From NCBI GenBank assembly GCA_020446505.1, contig JAGREN010000022.1, positions 1-46,696 on the forward strand: a stretch of 46,696 nt of DNA. The letters are read 5' to 3'. Below are positions 16,881 to 24,139 of the stretch, piece after piece (the first letter of the stretch is position 1; every line of letters starts with the position of its first letter). The notes beneath the pieces were generated by a model. It saw only the letters and a list, made by a program, of their open reading frames with translations. It was not told the DNA's origin and did no database searches. The translations under genes were made by a program, and so were the position numbers. Origin of the DNA: Novosphingobium sp. (GTDB lineage: Bacteria > Pseudomonadota > Alphaproteobacteria > Sphingomonadales > Sphingomonadaceae).

Positions 16881-18082
16881 TCGATCTCGACGAGTTTCGC
16901 GCCAAGGCCCGCGACTGGCTCTCGACGATGGCCGGCGAGTTCGGGCGAGAAGCGCGGCGCGGCCTTTCACCCGAGCAGGATCTTGCACTTGGCCGACGCT
17001 ACATGGCTGCCAAGTACGAGGCAGGCTTCGGTGGCATCAACATGCCGGTGGAGTTCGGTGGACGCGGGCTTTCAGGCCTGCACAAGATCGTATTCGAAAC
17101 CGAAGAGATGGAGATCGGCTTCCCCACCGTCTACTTCGGTATTTCGCTGGGCATGCCGATCCCGATCATCATGAAATTCTGCGAGGACAAGGCCTGGGTG
17201 CGCGAGCGGGTGATTGCCGCGCTCAGGGGCGAGGAAATCTGGTGCCAGTTGTTCTCCGAACCTGCTGCGGGATCAGACCTTGCCGGGCTTCGCATGAAGG
17301 CCGAACAGGACGGCAACGGCTGGAAACTCAACGGCCAGAAGTTGTGGACCAGCCATGCGCATCTGGCCGACTACGGTATCATAGTCGCGCGCAGCGACCC
17401 GAACGTGCCAAAGCACAAGGGGCTGACCTATTTCTGGGTCGACATGCATGCGCAAGGCGTCGAGGCTAAGCCCTTCGAACTGCTGGATCACGAAGTCGTC
17501 TGCAACGAGGTATTCTTCGACGACGTCAAGCTGACCGATGGGCAGCGCATCGGCCCCGTAGGCGGCGGCTTCGGCGTGGCCCTGGCGACGCTGATGATCG
17601 AACGCTACGTCGCAGGCGATGCGGATGGCTTCGGCCCGACCATTCCGTTCTTCGTGGACTTTGCCCGCGATGTGGAACTCAATGGCCGCCCGGCGATCGA
17701 GGACGGCAGAATTCGCTCCGCGATCGCGCGCAACTATGCGCTGCGCAATGGGCTTCGCTCGATCCGCGACCGCGCTTTCCTGATGATGGAAGCAGGCATG
17801 GAGCCCGGACCGGAAGGTTCGCTGAGCAAGCTCGCTTCCGTGCGCAGCCGTCAGAAGCTGTCGGAACTCGCCATTGACCTGCGCGGTGCGGCAGGCCTTG
17901 CCTATGATCCGGACGCCGGATCGAAGGAGGACTGGGTGTCGAGTTGGCTCTCGGTTCCGACCGGGCGCATCGCCGGCGGTGCGGACGAAATGCTGCTCAA
18001 CACCATCGCCGAACGGATTCTGGGCTTGCCGCAGGACCATCGCCCCGACAAAGGCGTTCCGTTCAACCAGATTCCAGCCTGA
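16877..18082 (+). CDS. Acyl-CoA dehydrogenase, second subunit of a pair
   Basis: 401 residues, starting inside the previous stop. Signatures include GGINMPVEFGGRGLSGL, EIWCQLFSEPAAGSDLAGLR (flavin-binding CQ-FSEP-GSDLA motif), NGQKLWTSHAHLADYGI and the long C-terminal helices ARNYALRNGLRSIRDRAF. It belongs to the FadE-like branch acting on long, branched or cyclic acyl-CoA. Expected function is FAD-dependent alpha,beta-dehydrogenation together with the upstream subunit, passing electrons to ETF. Followed after 19 bp by the nitronate monooxygenase-family gene. Confidence 0.9.
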   Translation: MIDLDEFRAKARDWLSTMAGEFGREARRGLSPEQDLALGRRYMAAKYEAGFGGINMPVEFGGRGLSGLHKIVFETEEMEIGFPTVYFGISLGMPIPIIMKFCEDKAWVRERVIAALRGEEIWCQLFSEPAAGSDLAGLRMKAEQDGNGWKLNGQKLWTSHAHLADYGIIVARSDPNVPKHKGLTYFWVDMHAQGVEAKPFELLDHEVVCNEVFFDDVKLTDGQRIGPVGGGFGVALATLMIERYVAGDADGFGPTIPFFVDFARDVELNGRPAIEDGRIRSAIARNYALRNGLRSIRDRAFLMMEAGMEPGPEGSLSKLASVRSRQKLSELAIDLRGAAGLAYDPDAGSKEDWVSSWLSVPTGRIAGGADEMLLNTIAERILGLPQDHRPDKGVPFNQIPA

Positions 18083-18101
18083 TTCAATTCCGGAGAGACC
18101 T

Positions 18102-19082
18102 ATGCCCTTCAAGACCCGCGTGACCGAAATGCTCGGCGTCGAGCATCCCATCGTCCAGGGCGGCATGCAGAACGTCGGCTATGCCGAGCTCGCCAGCGCC
18201 GTTTCCAATGCGGGCGGGCTTGGCCTGATTACCGCGCTGACCCAGCCGAGTCCGGAGGCGCTCGCCGCAGAGATCGAACGCTGCAAGGGCATGACGAGCA
18301 AGCCGTTCGGCGTGAACCTGACTTACCTGCCGACGCTCAACGCGCCTGACTACGGCGCCTATGCCAAGGTCATCATCGATGCGGGCATCCGGATCGTCGA
18401 GACGGCCGGTTCGCCCAAGGTGCGCGAGATCTGGGAGATGATGAAGCCGCACGGCATCACCATCGTCCACAAGTGCACCTCGGTGCGCCACGCGCTGTCC
18501 GCTGAAAAGCATGGCTGCGACATCATCTCGATCGACGGCTTCGAGTGCGCGGGCCATCCGGGCGAGGACGACATCGGCGGCCTGGTGCTGATCCCGGCAG
18601 CCAAGGACAAGGTGAAGATTCCGCTGCTTGCCTCGGGCGGCATCGGAGATGCGCGTGGCTTCGTCGCGGCGCTCGCTCTCGGCGCGGAAGGCATCAACAT
18701 GGGCACGCGCTTCTGCGCGACCAAGGAAGCGCCGATCCACGACAACGTGAAGGCCAAATACGTCGAGAACGACGAGCTTGGCACGAACCTCATCTTCCGC
18801 AAGTTCCACAACTCCGCACGTGTCGGCAAGAACGATGTGTCGGACGAAGTCGTGGCGATCTCGGCGCGCGAGGGTGCGGTGTTCGAGGACGTGCGCCATC
18901 TCGTTTCCGGTGCGCAGGGTGCCGAAGTGCTCAAGACCGGCGATCTGTCCAAGGGCATATTCTGGGCGGGCATGATCCAGGGCCTCATCCACGATATCCC
19001 GACCTGCCAGGAACTGATCGATCGCATCATCGGCGAGGCAGAGGAAATCGTGAAGGGCAGGCTTTCGGGCATGCTCGTCTGA
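18102..19082 (+). CDS. Nitronate monooxygenase-family FMN oxidoreductase
   Basis: 326 residues from ATG at 18102 (ribosome site GGAGAG). A TIM-barrel flavoprotein with EHPIVQGGMQNVGYAELA, SNAGGLGLITALTQPS, CDIISIDGFECAGHPGE and the phosphate-binding LASGGIGDARGFVAALALGA, then GTRFCATKEAP. Members oxidise nitronates, or act as enoyl-CoA reductases/dehydrogenases such as FabK and the steroid-pathway protein IpdC. Placement between acyl-CoA dehydrogenases and an enoyl-CoA isomerase favours an acyl-CoA role; the annotation as nitronate monooxygenase would be by family only. Confidence 0.85.
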   Translation: MPFKTRVTEMLGVEHPIVQGGMQNVGYAELASAVSNAGGLGLITALTQPSPEALAAEIERCKGMTSKPFGVNLTYLPTLNAPDYGAYAKVIIDAGIRIVETAGSPKVREIWEMMKPHGITIVHKCTSVRHALSAEKHGCDIISIDGFECAGHPGEDDIGGLVLIPAAKDKVKIPLLASGGIGDARGFVAALALGAEGINMGTRFCATKEAPIHDNVKAKYVENDELGTNLIFRKFHNSARVGKNDVSDEVVAISAREGAVFEDVRHLVSGAQGAEVLKTGDLSKGIFWAGMIQGLIHDIPTCQELIDRIIGEAEEIVKGRLSGMLV

Positions 19083-19104
19083 GCGGCCTGTCCGGGCGCG
19101 CGGC

Positions 19105-19887
19105 GTGAGCTACGAGAAGGTTCTCTACTCGCTCGAAAGCGGCGTCGCGCATGTTTCGCTCAACGATCCGGCAACGCGCAATGCGATCTCGCGCCAGTTG
19201 GCCGAAGAACTGATCGACGCGCTGCGCCGGGCCGGGCGCGAGGCGCGTACCGTATTGCTGACCGGGGAGGGCAAGGGCTTTTCCTCGGGCGCCAATCTTG
19301 CCGAGACGAAGATCGACGTGAGCGACCCGATGCGCGACGCAGGCGTGGCGCTCGACGATTTCCTGCACCCCATGGTCAAGGAACTTCAGGGGCTCGACCT
19401 TCCGGTGGTGACGGCGGTGCAGGGCGCGGCTGCCGGTATCGGCTCGTCGCTTGCCATGGCGGGCGACATCATCGTCTGCGGAACAAGCGGCTATTTCCTG
19501 CAGGCTTTCCGCCATGTCGGCCTTGTCGGAGACGGCGGCGCGACCTGGCTGCTGACGCGCGCGGTAGGCCGGGTGCGGGCTATGGAAATGCTGCTCCTTG
19601 GAGAGCGGTTGCCTGCTGACAAGGCGCTGGAATGGGGGCTGGTCACGCGGGTCGTGCCCGATGAGGACCTGTTCGATACCGCCATGGCGCTGGCGCGCGA
19701 CCTGGCTGCCGGACCGCGCTCCTTGAGTCTCATCAAGCGCACGGCATGGAACGCGAACGATACCACGCTGGAAACGGCGATGGCGATGGAGCGCGCCGCC
19801 CAGCGCGAAGCGAGCCGGAGTGACGATTTCGCGGAAGGCGTCGCGGCATTCCTCGACAAGAGACCGCCCGAATTCAAGGGCAAGTGA
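19105..19887 (+). CDS. Crotonase-fold enoyl-CoA isomerase, PaaG-like
   Basis: 260 residues from GTG at 19105. The crotonase fold is clear (KGFSSGANLAE, the oxyanion hole AAAGIGSSLAMAGDII). Both catalytic glutamates of enoyl-CoA hydratases are absent: they are replaced by S in GIGSSLA and F in FLQAFRHVGL. Instead an aspartate occurs in LVGDGGATWLLTRAVG, the pattern of PaaG-type ring-oxepin or double-bond isomerases. It is therefore likelier an isomerase than a hydratase. The last part of the operon, the VOC gene, starts 23 bp downstream. Confidence 0.82.
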   Translation: MSYEKVLYSLESGVAHVSLNDPATRNAISRQLAEELIDALRRAGREARTVLLTGEGKGFSSGANLAETKIDVSDPMRDAGVALDDFLHPMVKELQGLDLPVVTAVQGAAAGIGSSLAMAGDIIVCGTSGYFLQAFRHVGLVGDGGATWLLTRAVGRVRAMEMLLLGERLPADKALEWGLVTRVVPDEDLFDTAMALARDLAAGPRSLSLIKRTAWNANDTTLETAMAMERAAQREASRSDDFAEGVAAFLDKRPPEFKGK

Positions 19888-19910
19888 ACCCGTATCCTAG
19901 GGAGAGTAGA

Positions 19911-20294
19911 ATGATCGGATATGTAACCGTTGGCAGCAATGATTTCGACAAGTCGCTGCCGTTTTATGACGCGATCATGGCTGAGCTCGGCGCTTCGCCC
20001 ATCTTCGACCATCCGCGTGGTGGCCGCATGTATGGCAAGGCTCCCGGCAAGTTCGATTTCGGGGTCATTTCGGCCTACGACGGAAACCCGGCGACCTCTG
20101 GCAATGGCACGATGGTAGCCTTTGCCGGCGACAGCCATGACCAGATCAAGGCAGTTCATGCCAAGGCGATCGAGTTGGGCGGCACCTGCGAGGGCGAGCC
20201 GGGCTGGCGCGGACAGGAAGGCGGCTTCTATGGTGCCTACTTCCGCGATCTCGACGGCAACAAGCTGTGCGTCTACCGGATGGGTCCTGCCTGA
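19911..20294 (+). CDS. VOC (glyoxalase/bleomycin-resistance) family protein
   Basis: 127 residues from ATG at 19911 (ribosome site AGGGAGAG). One glyoxalase-type module: VTVGSNDFDKSLPFYDAIMA at the start, then GTMVAFAGDS and YGAYFRDLDGNKLCVYRMG at the end. Metal-binding dioxygenases, isomerases and resistance proteins share this fold; a single module implies a dimer. The function cannot be told from sequence. It ends the plus-strand operon and is followed by a bidirectional terminator. Confidence 0.85.
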   Translation: MIGYVTVGSNDFDKSLPFYDAIMAELGASPIFDHPRGGRMYGKAPGKFDFGVISAYDGNPATSGNGTMVAFAGDSHDQIKAVHAKAIELGGTCEGEPGWRGQEGGFYGAYFRDLDGNKLCVYRMGPA

Positions 20295-20317
20295 ACCTGA
20301 CGGTCAAGCGACGAAGT

Positions 20318-20350
20318 AAAAGGGGGCGGGATCTCGATCTCGCCCCCTTT
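20318..20350. terminator. Bidirectional intrinsic terminator
   Basis: AAAGGGGGCG (20319-20328) and CGCCCCCTTT (20341-20350) form the base of a 14-bp stem closed by GAT/ATC and a CTCG tetraloop, with one G-T wobble. A and T runs at the two ends suit both strands. It separates the VOC gene (plus) from the thiolase gene (minus). Confidence 0.85.
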
Positions 20351-20355
20351 CGATT

Positions 20356-21522
20356 TCAGTCCCGCGCCAGAAGCAGGGCAGCCGCCATCGGGCCGCCGCC
20401 CGAAGTGGCCACGGCAACCTTCGGGTCGCCCTTGATCTGGCGTTCACCGCCCTGGCCGCGAAGCTGGACGACCGATTCGTGCGCGAAGCCGAACCCGTGG
20501 AGGCGGCCTGCGCCAAGCTGTCCGCCGAAGGTATTGAGCGGAAGCTCACCGTCGAGCGCGATCCGGTGGCCGCCGTCGATGAATTCGTGGGCCGAACCCT
20601 TCTCGCAGAAACCCAGTCCTTCGAACCAGGTCAGCGGCAGGAAGGCGAAACCGTCGTAGAACTGGACGGTGTTAACGTCCTTCACCGTGTAGTCGGTGTG
20701 CTTCCACAGGTCCGGACCGGCGTCGTAGGCAGCGGTCCAGTCGGGCTGATCCCATGAGAAACTGTCGGTCGATCCGGCCATCGAGGCGATGCGGATCGGC
20801 GTGTTCTTGACTTCGTCGAGGGCGTCACCGGCCGAGACGATAACAACTGTCGAACAGTCCGAGAAACGGTCGCAGTCCCACAGGCATAGTGGCGAAGTGA
20901 TCATCCGCGCTTCGATGTACTCGTCGAGCGTCAGCGCCTTCTTTGAGATGTTGCGTGCGCGCGGATTGAGCTGCGCATTGCGGTGCGCGTTGATCGCGAT
21001 CTGGCCGAGCTGCTCGCGCGTCATGCCGTATTTGTAGACGTGCCGGTTGGCATATTGTGCCACCCAGTTCGCCGCCGACATGGCCCAGTAGGGCATCATG
21101 TAGCTCATTCCGCCCGACAGTTCGCCGCCGCGTGCGGGCGGATATTCGTCCGGTCGGGATTGCGCTGCCGCTTCGTAGACGGTGCGGAAACAGATGATGT
21201 GGCGCGCCACGCCCTGCTTTACCGCCATCGCCGCATTGCCGATCGCGGCGAGCTGGGCTGGCAATTCGCCGCCGCCCATATGCCACTTCGACTTGATGCC
21301 GAGCGCATCGGCCAGTTCTTCCGATCCGACCGGCGAGAAACCGGGGACACCGGCCATCTTTCCCGGATAGGTCGATACGCCGTCGATCTGGTCGAGGGTC
21401 AGGCCCGCATCGTCCAGGGCTTCCTTCACGGCATCGATGGTGAGCAGCAGGGGGTGACGGGTCAGGCGCACGCCAACTTCGGACTGGCCGACCCCGGTGA
21501 TGTAGGCTTCCTTGCTTGCCAT
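20356..21522 (-). CDS. Thiolase-fold protein lacking catalytic cysteines (Ltp2/SCPx-like)
   Basis: 388 residues of the thiolase superfamily (AYITGVGQSEVGVRLTRHPL, DAVKEALDDAGLTLDQIDGV, and the C-terminal GGQLGAGRLHGFGF). At the position of the nucleophilic cysteine (usually HACASG-like) it reads WHMGGGELPAQL, and the second cysteine motif near the end reads AVATSGGGPMAAALL. Canonical condensation or thiolysis is thus unlikely. The steroid-pathway protein Ltp2 is an aldolase of this superfamily that works with a DUF35 partner; here a DUF35 gene ends only 2 bp upstream. A retro-aldol role is inferred, not shown. Confidence 0.82.
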   Translation of the reverse strand: MASKEAYITGVGQSEVGVRLTRHPLLLTIDAVKEALDDAGLTLDQIDGVSTYPGKMAGVPGFSPVGSEELADALGIKSKWHMGGGELPAQLAAIGNAAMAVKQGVARHIICFRTVYEAAAQSRPDEYPPARGGELSGGMSYMMPYWAMSAANWVAQYANRHVYKYGMTREQLGQIAINAHRNAQLNPRARNISKKALTLDEYIEARMITSPLCLWDCDRFSDCSTVVIVSAGDALDEVKNTPIRIASMAGSTDSFSWDQPDWTAAYDAGPDLWKHTDYTVKDVNTVQFYDGFAFLPLTWFEGLGFCEKGSAHEFIDGGHRIALDGELPLNTFGGQLGAGRLHGFGFAHESVVQLRGQGGERQIKGDPKVAVATSGGGPMAAALLLARD

Positions 21523-21524
21523 GG

Positions 21525-21929
21525 TCAGCTCGCCTTCTCGAACAGGGGGAACCAGATGCCGTCTTGCTCGTCGAAGGTGACGCTCACCTTGTCGCCTATT
21601 GCGACCTCGTCGACGCCGCAGCCCGGAATGTTGCAGGTCACGATCACGTTCGGAGCGTCATCCAGACGCACGCGCGCGATCACATAGGGCACTTCCACGC
21701 CGGGGAACCACTGCTGGTGGTTGATCGTGAAGGTGTCGATCACGCCAGTGCCAGCGACTGCCTCGCAAGCGACGTGTTCCGACTGGCACTTGCGACAGAC
21801 CTGCAAGGGCGGATGGTTGAAGTGGCCGCAATCGCCGCACTTCTGGATCTTGAGTTTGCCCTCGGCACCGCCGGTCCAGTAGTCCCGGTTCCAGTCGTCG
21901 ATCTTGGGCCGCAGCCGTGGTGGGTTCAT
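21525..21929 (-). CDS. DUF35 OB-fold/zinc-ribbon acyl-CoA-associated protein
   Basis: 134 residues. The rubredoxin-like zinc ribbon is KCGDCGHFNHPPLQVCRKC (C-x2-C and C-x2-C), followed by an OB-fold domain (GTGVIDTFTINHQQWFPG, VPYVIARVRLDD). DUF35 proteins bind acyl-CoA partners and are found beside thiolase-like proteins; in ChsH2 the domain supports Ltp2. The downstream thiolase gene begins 2 bp after this stop, so the two are almost certainly one operon and probably one complex. Confidence 0.85.
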   Translation of the reverse strand: MNPPRLRPKIDDWNRDYWTGGAEGKLKIQKCGDCGHFNHPPLQVCRKCQSEHVACEAVAGTGVIDTFTINHQQWFPGVEVPYVIARVRLDDAPNVIVTCNIPGCGVDEVAIGDKVSVTFDEQDGIWFPLFEKAS

Positions 21930-22032
21930 GGCATCGTTGCTCCCGGTATGATTGTGGTTTCCATATAGCGCGCGGGCCTTCGCTCAAGTGCGACAGCGGG
22001 TGCCGCCGGAAAGATCGCGCGCGCGTTACCGC

Positions 22033-22962
22033 CTAGAGATCCTTGACCGCAGGCCGGATTTCCTCGGCGACATATTGCACATGATCCTTCCAGCCCTGCA
22101 GGGAGGTGAGAGGCGGCGAGGAAACACCGCTCCAGGTCACGCCGAGGCTCGCCAGCCAACCCAGTTCATCAATGGTCTGCTGCTTCGATTTGCCGCCCTT
22201 GGCCAGCTCGTTGTCCTCGATCACCACATGCCCTTCGCCGATGGCACCCGTGCTCAACGAATAGGACACGTCGTTGAGCTTGCCGCCGTAGTCCGGCTGC
22301 GAGCGGACGAAATCGAGCCGCTCGGCAATCTTGTCGGGCGGCGTGAGGAACGGCATCCAGCCGCTGCCATATCGGCCTGCGCGCTTGAGCGCGGCATCCG
22401 CGTCGCCACCGAACCAGATCGGGATCCCGCCTTCCTGAACTGGCTTGGGGGCAAAGGCGATATCCTTGAACGAGACGTATTCGCCCTCGAACTCGGGCTT
22501 GTCGCTGGTCCACAGCTCGATCATCGCCCTGACGTATTCCTCGGAAATGGCGCCGCGCTTGTGGAAGTCGACGCCGAGAATGTCGAATTCCTCCTTGAGC
22601 CAGCCCACGCCGAAATTGATCGTGACGCGCCCGCCCGACAGCCAATCCATCGTCGACAGAGCCTTGGCGACCACGATCGGGTTCTGGAGCGGCAATAGCT
22701 GGATGCACGAATTGACGCGCATCTTCTCGGTTGCGCCGGCGAGGTGCGCCATGCCGATCAGCGCGTTGAAATAGAAGCCGCCGGACAGGTCGACGTGCTC
22801 GTCGGGAATGACGTGATGCTCGGGAACCATGACCATTTCGTAGCCGAGTCCTTCGGCCCACTTGATAAGTTCGGTCTGTTGCAGACCAGTTACCTCAAGC
22901 TCCCAGGGTTGGGTCAGCGCCTTGAGTTCCATCAGGTGCGGCAACGAAAATCCGAGCTTCAT
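22033..22962 (-). CDS. Luciferase-like monooxygenase family protein
   Basis: 309 residues from ATG at 22962 (ribosome site GGGAGGGGA). A TIM barrel of the LLM family: MKLGFSLPHLMELKALTQPW, EMVMVPEHHVIPDEHVDLSG, STMDWLSGGRVTINFGVGWL and FHKRGAISEEYVRAMIELW. Families like this are often called F420-dependent, but sphingomonads generally are not F420 producers, and a flavin reductase lies 0.5 kb away, so reduced FMN is the likelier cofactor. Substrate unknown. It runs in the same direction as the DUF35 gene and is separated from it by 103 bp with no obvious terminator. Confidence 0.85.
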   Translation of the reverse strand: MKLGFSLPHLMELKALTQPWELEVTGLQQTELIKWAEGLGYEMVMVPEHHVIPDEHVDLSGGFYFNALIGMAHLAGATEKMRVNSCIQLLPLQNPIVVAKALSTMDWLSGGRVTINFGVGWLKEEFDILGVDFHKRGAISEEYVRAMIELWTSDKPEFEGEYVSFKDIAFAPKPVQEGGIPIWFGGDADAALKRAGRYGSGWMPFLTPPDKIAERLDFVRSQPDYGGKLNDVSYSLSTGAIGEGHVVIEDNELAKGGKSKQQTIDELGWLASLGVTWSGVSSPPLTSLQGWKDHVQYVAEEIRPAVKDL

Positions 22963-23114
22963 TCTTTTCCCCTCCCATCGGGTGTTTTGCGGCGCCACAA
23001 GGCAGGCAAAACGGGGCCGGGGCAAGCCCGCGCAGAGATTTTTTTTTGCTTGGGGACTTGAGTCGGGACCGCAGTGTCGCTTTGAGTGAAAAATAATTCA
23101 CAAAAGGGGACGCC

Positions 23115-23450
23115 ATGTCGACGATAACGATCAACATCACCGATGCCGACGGACAGGCGCACACGATCGCGGACGCGACGACCGGCATCACCTTGATGGA
23201 AGTTTCGAAGCAGAACGGGATCGCTGGCGTACTCGGCAACTGCGGCGGCGGCGCTGCTTGCGGCACCTGCCATGTCTATGTCGACGCAGCCTGGCAGGAC
23301 CGCTTGCCCGGCCCCGATTCGATCGAGGAAGACATGCTGGAAATCCTTGAGGACACGCGACGCGATAACAGCCGCCTTGGCTGCCAGATCAGACTTACCG
23401 ATGCTATGGAGGGGCTGGTCGTCAAGGTTGCGCCGCCGTCAGACTATTAA
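23115..23450 (+). CDS. [2Fe-2S] ferredoxin, adrenodoxin/terpredoxin type
   Basis: 111 residues from ATG at 23115 (ribosome site AAAGGGG). The cluster ligands are in LGNCGGGAACGTCHVYVD and a final cysteine in NSRLGCQIRL, the spacing of vertebrate-type ferredoxins (C-x5-C-x2-C, then one more). The segment AAWQDRLPGPDSIEEDMLEI is the partner-binding acidic helix. Such proteins pass electrons to cytochrome P450s or Rieske oxygenases. No P450 is in the window; the Rieske alpha subunit at 11677-13122 is the only visible candidate acceptor, 10 kb away. It ends convergently with the flavin reductase gene, sharing four bases. Confidence 0.9.
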   Translation: MSTITINITDADGQAHTIADATTGITLMEVSKQNGIAGVLGNCGGGAACGTCHVYVDAAWQDRLPGPDSIEEDMLEILEDTRRDNSRLGCQIRLTDAMEGLVVKVAPPSDY

Positions 23451-23938
23451 AGGATTTCGGCAAAGCCGCCGTAGCGACCACGATGGAACAGCATCGGATC
23501 GGCATCGCGCGGCGCTTCCATCTTGAGCACATTGCCCAGAACGAACCAGTGATCGCCTGCTTCGTTCACCGAGTGGATCGTGCATTCGATCACGGCCAGG
23601 CAATCGGCCAGAACCGGCAGGCCATGTTCCGACATGGCGACGCTGACGCCAGCGAACTTGTCTCCCTTGCCGGCAAGCTGGCGGCAGAGCTGCTGCTGGT
23701 CGCTGCCGAGTACGTTGACGCAGAAACGCCCGGCCTTTTCGATCTTGGGCCAGCTTGACGAGTTCTTGTCGGGCAGGAAACCGACCAGTGGCGGGTCGAG
23801 CGAAACAGAAGTGAAGGTGCCGACGACCATTCCGGCAGGCGCGCCAAGCTCATCGATGGCGGTTATGACGGCAACGCCGGTCGGATAGGCTCCGAGCACT
23901 TGCCGGAAATGTGCCGGGTCGATCGTCACTTCGCTCAC
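23447..23938 (-). CDS. Flavin reductase family protein
   Basis: 163 residues from GTG at 23938 (VSEVTIDPAHFRQVLGAYPT), the usual start for this FMN-binding split-barrel family. Motifs include YPTGVAVITAIDE, GMVVGTFTSVSLDPPLVGFL, FCVNVLGSDQQQLC and DHWFVLGNVL. These enzymes reduce FMN or FAD with NAD(P)H and supply it to a monooxygenase, which fits the luciferase-like protein at 22033-22962. Its open frame could be extended to 23986 but only as far as antisense non-coding DNA. Confidence 0.88.
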   Translation of the reverse strand: MSEVTIDPAHFRQVLGAYPTGVAVITAIDELGAPAGMVVGTFTSVSLDPPLVGFLPDKNSSSWPKIEKAGRFCVNVLGSDQQQLCRQLAGKGDKFAGVSVAMSEHGLPVLADCLAVIECTIHSVNEAGDHWFVLGNVLKMEAPRDADPMLFHRGRYGGFAEIL

Positions 23939-24139
23939 AGTCCTGTCTCTCCATTCTGGTTGCCCGAGGCTGTTTCGGGCCTGCACCAGCAGCGGCCCGG
24001 TTGCAAGGCGAAGCCTTTGTCTTGTTTGTCTGTGCTGGCGAAAATGTCAGTTTCGGCCTATCTCGGGTTTACATATGGACTTGCCCGAAGCCGTACGAAA
24101 GGGCAGGGCGCCACGCGTCCGGTGAACAAGGAAATCGAA

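Noticed and set aside
18102-19082. Nitronate monooxygenase as the specific activity
   Set aside because: The family also includes enoyl reductases and steroid-pathway proteins, and nothing in the context concerns nitro compounds, so only the family name is given.
22033-22962. F420-dependent oxidoreductase as a literal function
   Set aside because: The name comes from the family; no F420 biosynthesis genes are in the window and a flavin reductase is adjacent. The cofactor is left open.
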